DNA of 64,000 bases. Origin: Adlercreutzia sp. ZJ176 (GTDB taxonomy: Bacteria > Actinomycetota > Coriobacteriia > Coriobacteriales > Eggerthellaceae). Position 1 is the stretch's first letter, and each line of letters opens with the position of its first letter. The stretch spans positions 62,001-126,000 of the forward strand of contig NZ_JAAKEC010000006.1 of assembly GCF_011038975.1 (NCBI RefSeq), given 5' to 3'. The notes below the pieces were generated by a model, which saw only the letters and a list, made by a program, of their open reading frames with translations, did not search any database and had not been told where the DNA came from. The position numbers and the translations under genes are program-made. Of the stretch, positions 32,762 to 40,594 are shown one piece after another.

Positions 32762-35176
32762 ATGGAGAATGGCTTTTCTAACCTAAGCCGCCGCACGTTT
32801 CTGAAGACGGGCGGAGCGCTCGGGGCGCTTGCGGTGGCCGGAGGCGGCCTGTCCGCAACCGACGCGCTCTTCGGCGAAGGCGTGGCCGAGGCGCACGCCG
32901 AGATGCAGGAGAAGGTGACCTGGGGCCACTGCGCCATCAACTGCCCGGGTCGTTGCGCGCTGCGCGTCCACACGAAGGGCGACGAGATCATGTGGGTTGA
33001 CACCTGCACGAGCTCCGACGCCGACTTCGACGACCTGCAGCCGCGCGCATGCCTGCGCGGGCGCACCTACCGCCAGTGGGCGAACCACCCCGACCGCATC
33101 AGCTATCCCCTCAAGCGCGTCGAGGGCACCAAGCGCGGCGAGGGCAAGTACGAGCAGATCAGCTGGGATGAGGCCACGCAGATCATCGCCGACAAGCTGA
33201 AGGAGGTCATCGGCAAGTACGGCAACGAGGCTGTCTACCTGGCGTACGCCACGGGCGTGTCCGCCACCACCTCGCGCCCGTTCCACCGCCTGATGAACCT
33301 CATGGGCGACTTCTTGGGCTACTACAACAGCTACTCGACGGCGCAGATCTCCTGCATCACGCCGTATATGTACGGGTCCAAGGGCAGCAACGGCAGCTCG
33401 CTTTCCGCAGGCGAGGACTCCAAGCTCATCCTGGTGTTCGGCTCGAGCCCCACGGAGACGCGCCAGGGCGGCCTGACCACGCACTACGACTGGGTGCACC
33501 TGCGCGAGCGCACGAAGGCCAAGATCTACATGATCGACTACCGCATGAACGACTCCATCATGGGTCACTCTGACGGGTGGCTGCCCATCAACCCGGGCAC
33601 CGACGCGGCGCTCGTGGCGGGCATCGCCCACTACCTGATCAAGCACGACATGGTTGACCTCGACTTCCTGCACACCTACTGCGTGGGCTACGACGAGGAG
33701 ACCATGCCCGAGGCTTACCAGGGCAAGAACCTGTCGTACAAGTCCTACATCATGGGCGAGGGCTATGACATGGTGGAGAAGACCCCTGCGTGGGCTGCCA
33801 AGATCACGGGCATCCCGGCGGCGCGCATCGAGGAGCTCGCCCAGGAGATCGGCACCACCTCGCCGCTCTACGTGACGCAGGGCTGGGGCCCGCAGCGTCG
33901 CTCCAACGGCGAGTGGACGGCGTGGGCGATCATGGCGCTGCCGTGCCTGGTGGGCCAGATCGGCCTCCCTGGCACCAGCAACGGCGTGCGCGAGAACCGC
34001 AACAGCCCGTCGCTGAGCTCCTTCCCGGCAGGCACCAACCCCGTGAAGACGTCCATCCCGTGCTTCCTGTTCACCGACGCCATCGACCACGGCCCGGAGA
34101 TGACCTCCAAGAACGCCGGCATCAAGGGCGCTGACAAGCTCTCCGTGGGCATCAAGTTTCTGGTCAACTACGCGGGCAACTGCCTGACCAACCAGCACTC
34201 CGACATCAACAAGGCCCACGAGATCCTCGCCGACGACACCAAGTGTGAGTTTATCCTGGGCGTCGACACGGTGATGTGCGACTCCATCATGTACTCCGAC
34301 ATCATTCTGCCCGACCTGTTCCGCTTCGAGCAGACCTCGCAGATCGCCACGGGCTCTGACCACGGCTATGTGATCACCGGCACGGCCTGCACGTCTCCGA
34401 AGTTCGAGCGCAAGACCGCCTATGAGATGGCGTCGCTCGTGGCCGAGAAGCTGGGCGTGAAGGAAGCCTACACCGAGGGCAAGACGGAGGACGACTGGAT
34501 CAAGGAGCTCTACGAGACGTCGCGCAAGAAAGACGGCGAGCTGCCCACCTGGGACGAGGCCGTCGAGATGGGCGTGTACACGCGTCGCGGCAAGCCGGTT
34601 GTCTCCCTGAAGAAGTTCCGCGACGACCCCGAGGCCAACGCGCTCGCCACGCCGTCGGGCAAGATCGAGATCTTCTCTGAGAAGCTGCTGCAGTTCACGA
34701 AGGGCTGGGAGCTCACGGAGGGCGACACGCTTCCCGGCATGGACACGCTGCCTGCCGTCCCGGCGTACATTCCCGAGTGGTACGGCGTCGAGACCACGAC
34801 CAGCGAGTTCCCGCTGGCGCTGTCCGGCTTCCACTACCGCGGCCGCATCCACTCCTCGTGGGGCAACATCGAGCAGCTCAAAGACGTCAACCCGCAGGAG
34901 GTCTGGATCAACCCGGCCGACGCGGACCCGCGCGGCATCGAGCAGGGCGACAAGGTGCGCGTGACCAACCAGTTCGGCGTCATCGAGCTTCTGGCCAAGG
35001 TGACCCCGCGCGTGGTTCCCGGCACGGTCGCCGTCTCGCAGGGCGCTTGGTTCGAGGCTGATGCCAACGGCGTTGACGTGGGAGGCTCCATCAACACCAT
35101 GACCACTCAGCGTCCCTCGCCCCTTTCCAAGGGCAACCCCCAGCACACTAACATCTGCGAAGTGGCCAAGGCATAG
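32762..35176 (+). CDS. DMSO-reductase-family molybdopterin oxidoreductase, catalytic subunit
   Basis: An 804-residue, Tat-exported Mo-bisMGD enzyme. The signal has LSRRTFLKTGG (residues 8-18). The N-terminal [4Fe-4S] site is C57-x3-C61-x3-C65 with a fourth Cys near residue 95 (RACLRGRTYRQW). Family blocks include AQISCITPYMYGS, LGVDTVMCDSIMYSDIILPD and the C-terminal cofactor-binding domain from about 675. With the four-cluster subunit, membrane anchors and chaperone it forms a DmsABC-like quinol-linked reductase. The electron acceptor cannot be deduced: DMSO-type reductases also act on N-oxides, catechols, thiosulfate and others. Confidence 0.92.
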   Translation: MENGFSNLSRRTFLKTGGALGALAVAGGGLSATDALFGEGVAEAHAEMQEKVTWGHCAINCPGRCALRVHTKGDEIMWVDTCTSSDADFDDLQPRACLRGRTYRQWANHPDRISYPLKRVEGTKRGEGKYEQISWDEATQIIADKLKEVIGKYGNEAVYLAYATGVSATTSRPFHRLMNLMGDFLGYYNSYSTAQISCITPYMYGSKGSNGSSLSAGEDSKLILVFGSSPTETRQGGLTTHYDWVHLRERTKAKIYMIDYRMNDSIMGHSDGWLPINPGTDAALVAGIAHYLIKHDMVDLDFLHTYCVGYDEETMPEAYQGKNLSYKSYIMGEGYDMVEKTPAWAAKITGIPAARIEELAQEIGTTSPLYVTQGWGPQRRSNGEWTAWAIMALPCLVGQIGLPGTSNGVRENRNSPSLSSFPAGTNPVKTSIPCFLFTDAIDHGPEMTSKNAGIKGADKLSVGIKFLVNYAGNCLTNQHSDINKAHEILADDTKCEFILGVDTVMCDSIMYSDIILPDLFRFEQTSQIATGSDHGYVITGTACTSPKFERKTAYEMASLVAEKLGVKEAYTEGKTEDDWIKELYETSRKKDGELPTWDEAVEMGVYTRRGKPVVSLKKFRDDPEANALATPSGKIEIFSEKLLQFTKGWELTEGDTLPGMDTLPAVPAYIPEWYGVETTTSEFPLALSGFHYRGRIHSSWGNIEQLKDVNPQEVWINPADADPRGIEQGDKVRVTNQFGVIELLAKVTPRVVPGTVAVSQGAWFEADANGVDVGGSINTMTTQRPSPLSKGNPQHTNICEVAKA

Positions 35177-35206
35177 GGCAGCGAGTAGGAGAAGGAGGTA
35201 ACAAAC

Positions 35207-35827
35207 ATGACTCAGCATGCGTTTTACTTTGACGGCACTCGCTGCACGGGCTGCAAGACCTGCGAGATGTCCTGCAAGGACTACAAGGACCTCGACCGGG
35301 GCATCGCGTTCCGCAAGGTGTACGAGGTGACGCTCGGCGAGACGAGCGCGGACGCGGACGGCTGCTTCACCACCTCGTGCGTGAGCTACCCGCTGTCCAT
35401 GTCGTGCAACCACTGCGACAAGCCGGCGTGCGTGGAGGTGTGCCCCACGGGCGCCATGAGCAAGGACGCCGAGCAGGGGCTCGTGAGCGTCGACGCCGAC
35501 AAGTGCATCGGCTGCGGCTACTGCCACATGGCCTGCCCCTACAACGCTCCGAAGGTGGACCGTGCCAAGGGGCACTCGGTGAAGTGCGACGGCTGCCCCG
35601 AGTTTCTGGCCGTCGGCGAGAAGCCGGTGTGCGTGAAGGCGTGCCCGGCGCGCGCCCTCGACTTCGGCACCGTCGAGGAGATGTCCAAGAAGGGCGAGCG
35701 CGGCAACATCGCGCCTCTGCCCGAGCCCACCTACACCGAGCCCAACCTGTATATCAAGCCCTCTGCGGACGCGAAGCCTGCGGGCGACATGGACGCGAAG
35801 GTCGCGAACCCCCTGGAGGTGATGTAG
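35207..35827 (+). CDS. Four-cluster ferredoxin subunit, DmsB-like
   Basis: A 206-residue electron-transfer subunit. Four cysteine groups are visible: CTGCKTCEMSC, CNHCDKPACVEVCPTG, CIGCGYCHMACPY, and CDGC...CVKACPARAL, matching DmsB-type proteins with four [4Fe-4S] clusters. It has no signal peptide and would be co-exported with the Tat substrate. GAAGGAGG precedes the ATG at 35207, 30 nt after the catalytic gene. The next gene starts 1 nt after its stop. Confidence 0.94.
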   Translation: MTQHAFYFDGTRCTGCKTCEMSCKDYKDLDRGIAFRKVYEVTLGETSADADGCFTTSCVSYPLSMSCNHCDKPACVEVCPTGAMSKDAEQGLVSVDADKCIGCGYCHMACPYNAPKVDRAKGHSVKCDGCPEFLAVGEKPVCVKACPARALDFGTVEEMSKKGERGNIAPLPEPTYTEPNLYIKPSADAKPAGDMDAKVANPLEVM

Positions 35828-35828
35828 C

Positions 35829-36692
35829 ATGGAGGCCGTACTCGCCGAAATGCCGCTGGCGCTGTTCACCACGCTGTCCGCCATCGGCGCGGGCGCGTTC
35901 GTCACGCTGGCCGTGGCGCTTGCCACCACGAAGCCGAGCGCTGAGCAGCTGGGCAAGATCGACAAGATGACGGCGATTCCGCTGGCCATCATCCTGGTGA
36001 GCTTCATCGCGGCGTTCTTCCACCTGGCCAACGTCATGAACGCCCCGCAGGTGTTCGCGGGCGTGGGCCGCTCGCCGCTGTCCAACGAGATCGCCGTGGG
36101 CTGCGTGTTCACGGTGACGGCTGTCGTCTACTGGGCGCTGGCAGTTGCCGGCAAGCTCCCCGCGGGCGCTCGGCGCGGGCTCAGCGCTGCCGTGGCCGTG
36201 CTGGCCGTGCTGTATGCCCTGTTCATGGGCTTGGCGTACATGATGAACACCATCCCCTCGTGGAACACGGTGTTCTCGCCTCTCCAGATGATCGGCTTCG
36301 CCCTGGTGGGCGGCGCTGCGGTGGGCGTGTTGGTGCTCGCCCTCGGCGGTCTTGACGCCGAGGCGCTCAAGCCGGCCAAGACGGCGATCCTGGTCGTGTC
36401 GGTCGCAGGCGCGGTGCTCGGCATCGCGGGCGTGGCCGGGCAGGCCGTGACCGCCTCGGGGTTGCAGAACGCCCTCACCCTCGGCTCCGACCTGGTGTCC
36501 GCGGCCGCGCCCCTCATCGGCGCGGGCGTCGCGGGAATCGTCGCGACCTGCGCGTGCACGGTGCTGGCGCTGCGCGCGGCGCGCCCGCTCACCCTGGGCG
36601 CCGCGGCCTGCGCGCTGGCGGTCGTCGGCATCTTGTGCGCACGCCTGGCGTTCTACGCCATGTCCCTGTCGATCGGCCTGTACGTGTTCTAG
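35829..36692 (+). CDS. DmsC-like membrane anchor, first
   Basis: A 287-residue quinol-binding anchor with about eight hydrophobic helices. The segment FFHLANVMNAPQVFAGVGRS, with SPLSNEIAVG after it, is the DmsC-family signature around the quinol site and is repeated in the second anchor gene at 37955. The ATG at 35829 lies 1 nt past the dmsB-like stop, with GGAGGTG before it. It anchors and electrically couples the reductase to the menaquinone pool. Confidence 0.88.
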   Translation: MEAVLAEMPLALFTTLSAIGAGAFVTLAVALATTKPSAEQLGKIDKMTAIPLAIILVSFIAAFFHLANVMNAPQVFAGVGRSPLSNEIAVGCVFTVTAVVYWALAVAGKLPAGARRGLSAAVAVLAVLYALFMGLAYMMNTIPSWNTVFSPLQMIGFALVGGAAVGVLVLALGGLDAEALKPAKTAILVVSVAGAVLGIAGVAGQAVTASGLQNALTLGSDLVSAAAPLIGAGVAGIVATCACTVLALRAARPLTLGAAACALAVVGILCARLAFYAMSLSIGLYVF

Positions 36693-36790
36693 GGCCTGTA
36701 GGGCTTGCCGGGGCGGCAGGTGGCGGGAGCGCCTCCTGCCGCCTTCGGCCTCGACTGAGCGGGCAGCGGGCTTGAGTCCTGCTACTTGAG

Positions 36791-36822
36791 GGCGGGGCGC
36801 GCCGACGTCGGCGCGCCCCGCC
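36791..36822. repeat. 32-bp perfect palindrome
   Basis: GGCGGGGCGCGCCGAC (36791-36806) is followed with no spacer by its exact complement GTCGGCGCGCCCCGCC (36807-36822). There is no T run, so a standard intrinsic terminator is unlikely. Confidence 0.9.
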
Positions 36823-36855
36823 TCGCTCGCTGTCGGAGAGTTTGCGAAGGAAGGG

Positions 36856-37014
36856 GCGAGAAAGTCGCGATCTGATACCATCGGGGCTTCCCGGGCCGCA
36901 TCCGCGGCCGCTTGGCGCAAAGCTGACCTGCGGCTTTGCTTTGAGCTTGTCGGGCTGTGCCTGCGTCGGCAGGCTGCTTGCGCGACGGCGGGTATCAGAT
37001 CGCGTGTTTCTCGC
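36856..37014. repeat. 159-bp element with 24-bp inverted ends
   Basis: The left arm 36856-36879 and right arm 36991-37014 are inverted copies matching at 22 of 24 positions, including a perfect CGCGATCTGATACC core. The interior contains further small dyads such as GCAAAGC/GCTTTGC and GCCTGC/GCAGGC. As RNA it would form a closing stem with internal hairpins, ending 18 nt before the TorD-like start codon. As DNA it resembles a miniature inverted-repeat element. Confidence 0.75.
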
Positions 37015-37032
37015 ACGAAGGGAGAGGAAACC

Positions 37033-37704
37033 ATGAACGACCTCAGCGATGCGGCGCGCGAAGCCGCCTTGGATCACGTCTTGGAGCAGGTGGCGTTTGT
37101 CGGGGAGACGCTCGGGCCGCTGTTCTTGAACGACCCCGGCCGGGGCGGAGAGGCGACGCGGGCAGCCCTGGCGTCCTTCGCAGCGCTCGACGCGCGGGCG
37201 GCTGCTGCCGAGTGGCCCTTCGTCGACGAGGAGGAGGCGCGCGCATCGCTTGAGCTCATGCGCGCCGGCGCCGCCGCCGGCGTCGACGACGCCCTCGTGT
37301 GGGAGTACCGGCGGCTGTTCGTAGGACCGGCGAAGAAGGCTGCGCCCCCGTGGGGCTCGGTGTACACCGACCGCGAGTGCGTGGTGTTCGGCGCGAGCAC
37401 GCTCGAGCTGCGCGCGTGGATGCGCGCGCACGGCATCGAGCGGCTGGGCGACAAGGCGGAGCCGGAGGACCACATCGGGCTCATGCTGCTGCTCATGACG
37501 TGGATCGCCGACAACCGCCCCGAGCTGCTCGACGAGTACCTGCGCGAGCATCTGCTCACCTGGGCGGGGCACTTCCTCTCCCTCGTCGAGCGCGAGGCAG
37601 GGCACCCGTTCTACGAGGGGCTGGCGCGCCTTGCGCGCGCGAGCCTGGAGGGCGTGCGCGTCTCGCGCGGCCTCGAGGTCATCTACCCGCGCTTCTACCG
37701 CTAG
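37033..37704 (+). CDS. TorD/DmsD-family maturation chaperone
   Basis: A 223-residue all-helical cytoplasmic chaperone that binds the Tat leader and apo-form of molybdoenzymes and assists cofactor insertion. The family pattern is visible as EYRRLFVGPAKKAAPPWGS followed by the EPEDHIGLMLLLMTWIADN block. GGGAGAGGAAA precedes the ATG at 37033. It sits between the two anchor genes, so its client is almost certainly the catalytic subunit at 32762. Confidence 0.9.
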   Translation: MNDLSDAAREAALDHVLEQVAFVGETLGPLFLNDPGRGGEATRAALASFAALDARAAAAEWPFVDEEEARASLELMRAGAAAGVDDALVWEYRRLFVGPAKKAAPPWGSVYTDRECVVFGASTLELRAWMRAHGIERLGDKAEPEDHIGLMLLLMTWIADNRPELLDEYLREHLLTWAGHFLSLVEREAGHPFYEGLARLARASLEGVRVSRGLEVIYPRFYR

Positions 37705-37954
37705 GCGGGCGTCAGCAAGACGGCGGTGGCGTGCGGGCCGGCGACGCCAGGTGGTGCGGGAGGCGGGCTGCGTCGGGATGCGCCAGGCGACGCGTGCGGC
37801 AGCGGGCTGCGTTGGGAGACGCCGGGCATCGCGTGCGGCGGGCTGCGCCTCCCGCGGCATCGGATGGCGCGTGCGGCGGGCTGCGCCAGGTGGTGGAGCG
37901 TGCGGTGGCGGGCTGCGTCCTCGCGACCCGCCGTCTTCGAGAAAGGGGAGGGCT
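37705..37954. repeat. Imperfect tandem repeats between TorD-like and second anchor gene
   Basis: From about 37760 to 37920 the motif GTGCGG...GCGGGCTGCG recurs five times at 29-40 bp intervals with decay between copies. The rest of the gap is similar G+C-rich sequence without a recognised gene. AAAGGGGAG before 37955 is the ribosome-binding site of the next gene. Confidence 0.6.
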
Positions 37955-38845
37955 ATGTACAGCATGGACGGCTTGAGCACGGCGTTCGGCGAGATCACGC
38001 TTGTGCTCTTCACCACGCTCGCGCCCTCCGGCGTGGCGGCGCTCATCCTCATGGGTTTGCCCTTCCTTCTGGGGCGCGCTGACGAGCGCGAGCGCGTGGC
38101 GATCGACCGCTTCATGTGCATCCCCATCGCCGTCACCCTGACGGGGCTCGTGGTGTCGACCACGCACCTGGGCAACCCCGCCAACGCGCTCTACGTGCTG
38201 GCGGGCGTGGGGCGCTCGCCGCTGTCGAACGAGGTGTTCGCGGGCGTGGTGTTTCTGGGGCTCGCCGGCATGTATTGGCTCACGGCGTTCTCGGAGCGCC
38301 AGCGCGCAGGGCTGCGCCGTGCGGGGCTGGCGGTGGTGTGCGCGTCGGGCGCGGCGTTCGTCGGCGCCATCGCGTTCGCCTACGACGCCGCCACCATCCT
38401 CACGTGGAGCACGCCCTACGTGCCGCTGGCGCTCTGCCTGAACGCGCTTGCGGGCGGGCCCTTGCTCGCGCTGCTCAGCCTGCACGTCGCGGGGCATCGC
38501 GCGGTGCGCGGACGGCTCGGCTGGGCGCTCCTGGGCGCGGCAGCGCTGTTCGCGGCAGCCAACGCGTGCGTCTACGCGCTGCAGGGGCTTGACCTCGCGC
38601 GCCTCGAGAACCACGTGACCACGGCGGCGTCCCAGGTGCCGGGCTACTTCGTGATGCTCGGCGCGTTCGCGGCCCTCGTGGGGGCGGGCATCGGCGTTGC
38701 GGCGAGCGCGCTGCGGGCAGACGTGGGCGCGCGGCATGCGACCACGGTGCGCCTCACGGCGGCCTGCGTGCTCGCGCTCGGCGGCATCTTCGTGATGCGG
38801 TTCGCCTTCTACATGATGCACCTGACGGTGGGCCTGGGCGTGTAA
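37955..38845 (+). CDS. DmsC-like membrane anchor, second
   Basis: A 296-residue anchor with about eight hydrophobic helices, clearly paralogous to the gene at 35829: TTHLGNPANALYVLAGVGRS and SPLSNEVFAG match the same positions. The frame is open upstream, but the ATG at 37955 has AAAGGGGAG before it and aligns with the N-terminus of the first anchor. Two anchors in one operon suggest either alternative quinol modules or subunit turnover after duplication. Confidence 0.85.
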   Translation: MYSMDGLSTAFGEITLVLFTTLAPSGVAALILMGLPFLLGRADERERVAIDRFMCIPIAVTLTGLVVSTTHLGNPANALYVLAGVGRSPLSNEVFAGVVFLGLAGMYWLTAFSERQRAGLRRAGLAVVCASGAAFVGAIAFAYDAATILTWSTPYVPLALCLNALAGGPLLALLSLHVAGHRAVRGRLGWALLGAAALFAAANACVYALQGLDLARLENHVTTAASQVPGYFVMLGAFAALVGAGIGVAASALRADVGARHATTVRLTAACVLALGGIFVMRFAFYMMHLTVGLGV

Positions 38846-38886
38846 CCCCCCCATCGCAGGCAGGGGACAGCGGGTTCGCTCAAGGG

Positions 38887-39001
38887 CGCGGGGGCGGAGG
38901 GGGTGCCCCGCGCGCAGGTTCTGCAGCGACTGAAGCAGCCCAGTGGGCTGTTTCACCAAGCGAAGCCTGTTTGAGCACGGGGTTCCCCCTCCGCCCCCGC
39001 G
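38887..39001. repeat. 115-bp GC-rich inverted-repeat element (B)
   Basis: CGCGGGGGCGGAGGGGG (38887-38903) and its exact complement (38985-39001) bracket an 11-bp stem with an AGT loop (38931-38941 with 38945-38955, one G-U). It lies between convergent genes. Its design matches the element at 48439-48560. Confidence 0.75.
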
Positions 39002-39068
39002 GCCCCAGGCGAACTCCGAGCGTCGCATGCCCCGCGGCCCCAGGCGAACTCCGAGCGCCGCATGTCCC
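38999..39068. repeat. 35-bp tandem duplication
   Basis: Two adjacent 35-bp units beginning GCGGCCCCAGGCGAACTCCG start at 38999 and 39034 and differ at two positions. They overlap the right end of the GC-rich inverted-repeat element. Confidence 0.8.
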
Positions 39069-39105
39069 CAAGCGCCCGGAGGTGGAGACCCTGCTTCCAG
39101 CGGCC

Positions 39106-40404
39106 CTACTCTGCGGCCTGCGCGATCAGCTGCTCGAGCGCGGCGATCTTCACGCAGCACACGAACACGTCCATGGCCACCTCGAGCTCCTCGACGGGCG
39201 GCAGGGTGGGGGCGATGCGGATGTTGGAGTCGTGCGGGTCGCGCCCGTAGGGCCAGGTGGCGCCCGCGCCCGTCATCACCACGCCCACCTCGCGCGCAAG
39301 CGCCACGATGCGCGCGGCCGTGTGCTCGGGGCCGTCGAAGCTCACGAAGTAGCCGCCGCGCGGGTTCGTCCAGCGCGCGATGCCCGCCTCGCCGAGTCCC
39401 TCCTCCAGCTTGCGCGCCACGAGCGCGAACTTCGGGCGCAGGATGGCGGCATGGAGCGCCATGTGCGCCGCAACGCCGTCCCCGTCGCGCAGAAACCGCG
39501 CGTGGCGCAGCTGGTTGAGCTTGTCGTGCCCGATCATCTGCACGGTGAGGTGGGACTTCGCTTCCGCGATGTTCTCCGGCGACGCTGCCATGGCCGCTAC
39601 GCCGGCGCCAGGGATGGTCACCTTCGAGGTGGACGCGAACTTGAGGTAGCGGTGGGGGTTGCCCGCCTCCGCGCATGCGCGGGCGATGTCGAGCAGCTGG
39701 TCCTGCTCGCCGGCCTCGTCGTGGAGGTGGTGCACGGCGTAGGCGTTGTCCCAGAAGATGCGGAAGTCGTCCGCCGCGCACTCCATGGAGGCCAGGCGGC
39801 GCACCACCTCGTCGGAGTACGTGACGCCGCCGGGGTTGGAGTACTTCGGCACGCACCAGATGCCCTTCACACGCGCGTCCGAGGCCGCGAGGCGCTCGAC
39901 CTCGTCCATGTCGGGGCCGTCCTCGTTCATCTCGACGGGGATCATCTCGATGCCGAACGCCTGCGTGATCGCGAAGTGGCGGTCGTAGCCCGGCACGGGG
40001 CAGATCCACTTGACGGCGTCGCAGGTGCTCCACGGCGCGCTGCCCAGGCAGCCGAAGTCGAGGCAGCGGGCCAGCGCGTCGTACATCGCCGTGAGGCTCG
40101 AGTTGCCGAACACGATGACGTTTGCGGGCTCGTCGTCGAGCAGGCGGGCCATGAGGCGCTTCGCCTCGGGCAGGCCGTCGAGCACGCCGTAGTTGCGGCA
40201 GTCGGTGCCGTCCTCGGAGAAGCAGTCGGCCGCTGAGGTGATGAGCCCGAGCAGGGGCATGGACAAGTCGAGCTGGTCGGACGCCGGCTTGCCGCGCGCC
40301 ATGTTGAGTGCAAGCCCGCGCGCCTTGAACTCAGCGTACGTTTCCTGCTGGGCTGCCAGCTCGTCGCGCAGCTGGTCGATGGGCATTTCGTCAAAGCGCG
40401 TCAT
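39106..40404 (-). CDS. Class I PLP aminotransferase, AspT-like (PF12897 type)
   Basis: A 432-residue aminotransferase of the group related to Corynebacterium AspT. Markers are LNMARGKPASDQLDLS near the N-terminus, VPKYSNPGGVTYS, DNAYAVHHLHDE and the PLP-lysine segment LKFASTSKVTIPGAGVAAMA. It probably transaminates aspartate or a related amino acid with 2-oxoglutarate. The frame continues upstream, but AAAGGA before the ATG at 40404 supports this start. It is a monocistronic gene, divergent from putP. Confidence 0.82.
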   Translation of the reverse strand: MTRFDEMPIDQLRDELAAQQETYAEFKARGLALNMARGKPASDQLDLSMPLLGLITSAADCFSEDGTDCRNYGVLDGLPEAKRLMARLLDDEPANVIVFGNSSLTAMYDALARCLDFGCLGSAPWSTCDAVKWICPVPGYDRHFAITQAFGIEMIPVEMNEDGPDMDEVERLAASDARVKGIWCVPKYSNPGGVTYSDEVVRRLASMECAADDFRIFWDNAYAVHHLHDEAGEQDQLLDIARACAEAGNPHRYLKFASTSKVTIPGAGVAAMAASPENIAEAKSHLTVQMIGHDKLNQLRHARFLRDGDGVAAHMALHAAILRPKFALVARKLEEGLGEAGIARWTNPRGGYFVSFDGPEHTAARIVALAREVGVVMTGAGATWPYGRDPHDSNIRIAPTLPPVEELEVAMDVFVCCVKIAALEQLIAQAAE

Positions 40405-40474
40405 GGCATGCGTCCTTTCACCGTTAATCCTTCGTAACTTGGGCGAGAAAGAGCGAAACACTCCACTCGGATAA

Positions 40475-40594
40475 AGTATAATCCCCACGTTCAGTCATAT
40501 CATAGGAGAAGACCCCGCCTGCGAGGGCATCTTCAGATTTAACGCGCAGATAATCACGCGCGCGGGGCGCATAAGGGGAGAGAGTTCAAGGGAA
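40475..40594. promoter_or_regulatory. Overlapping divergent -10 elements and putP leader
   Basis: TATAAT on + (40477-40482) overlaps TATACT on - (40475-40480), serving putP and the aminotransferase gene respectively. The putP leader of about 105 nt carries a GAAGA/TCTTC-closed hairpin with a CCC/GGG inner stem near 40507-40533. Confidence 0.5.

Larger units (their letters stand above)
36693..37032 (+). other. 340-bp gap with 32-bp palindrome and inverted-repeat element
   Basis: A perfect palindrome covers 36791-36822 and a 159-bp element with 24-bp inverted ends covers 36856-37014. No coding potential was recognised. The TorD-like gene begins at 37033 with GGGAGAGGAAA upstream. Confidence 0.7.

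Noticed and set aside
32783-36112. 1109-codon minus-strand frame opposite the reductase operon
   Set aside because: Spurious antisense frame created by third-position G+C bias; it spans several well-supported genes.
36856-37014. Molybdenum-cofactor riboswitch upstream of the chaperone gene
   Set aside because: The context fits, but I could not place the conserved Moco-RNA elements, so only a generic inverted-repeat or structured element is claimed.
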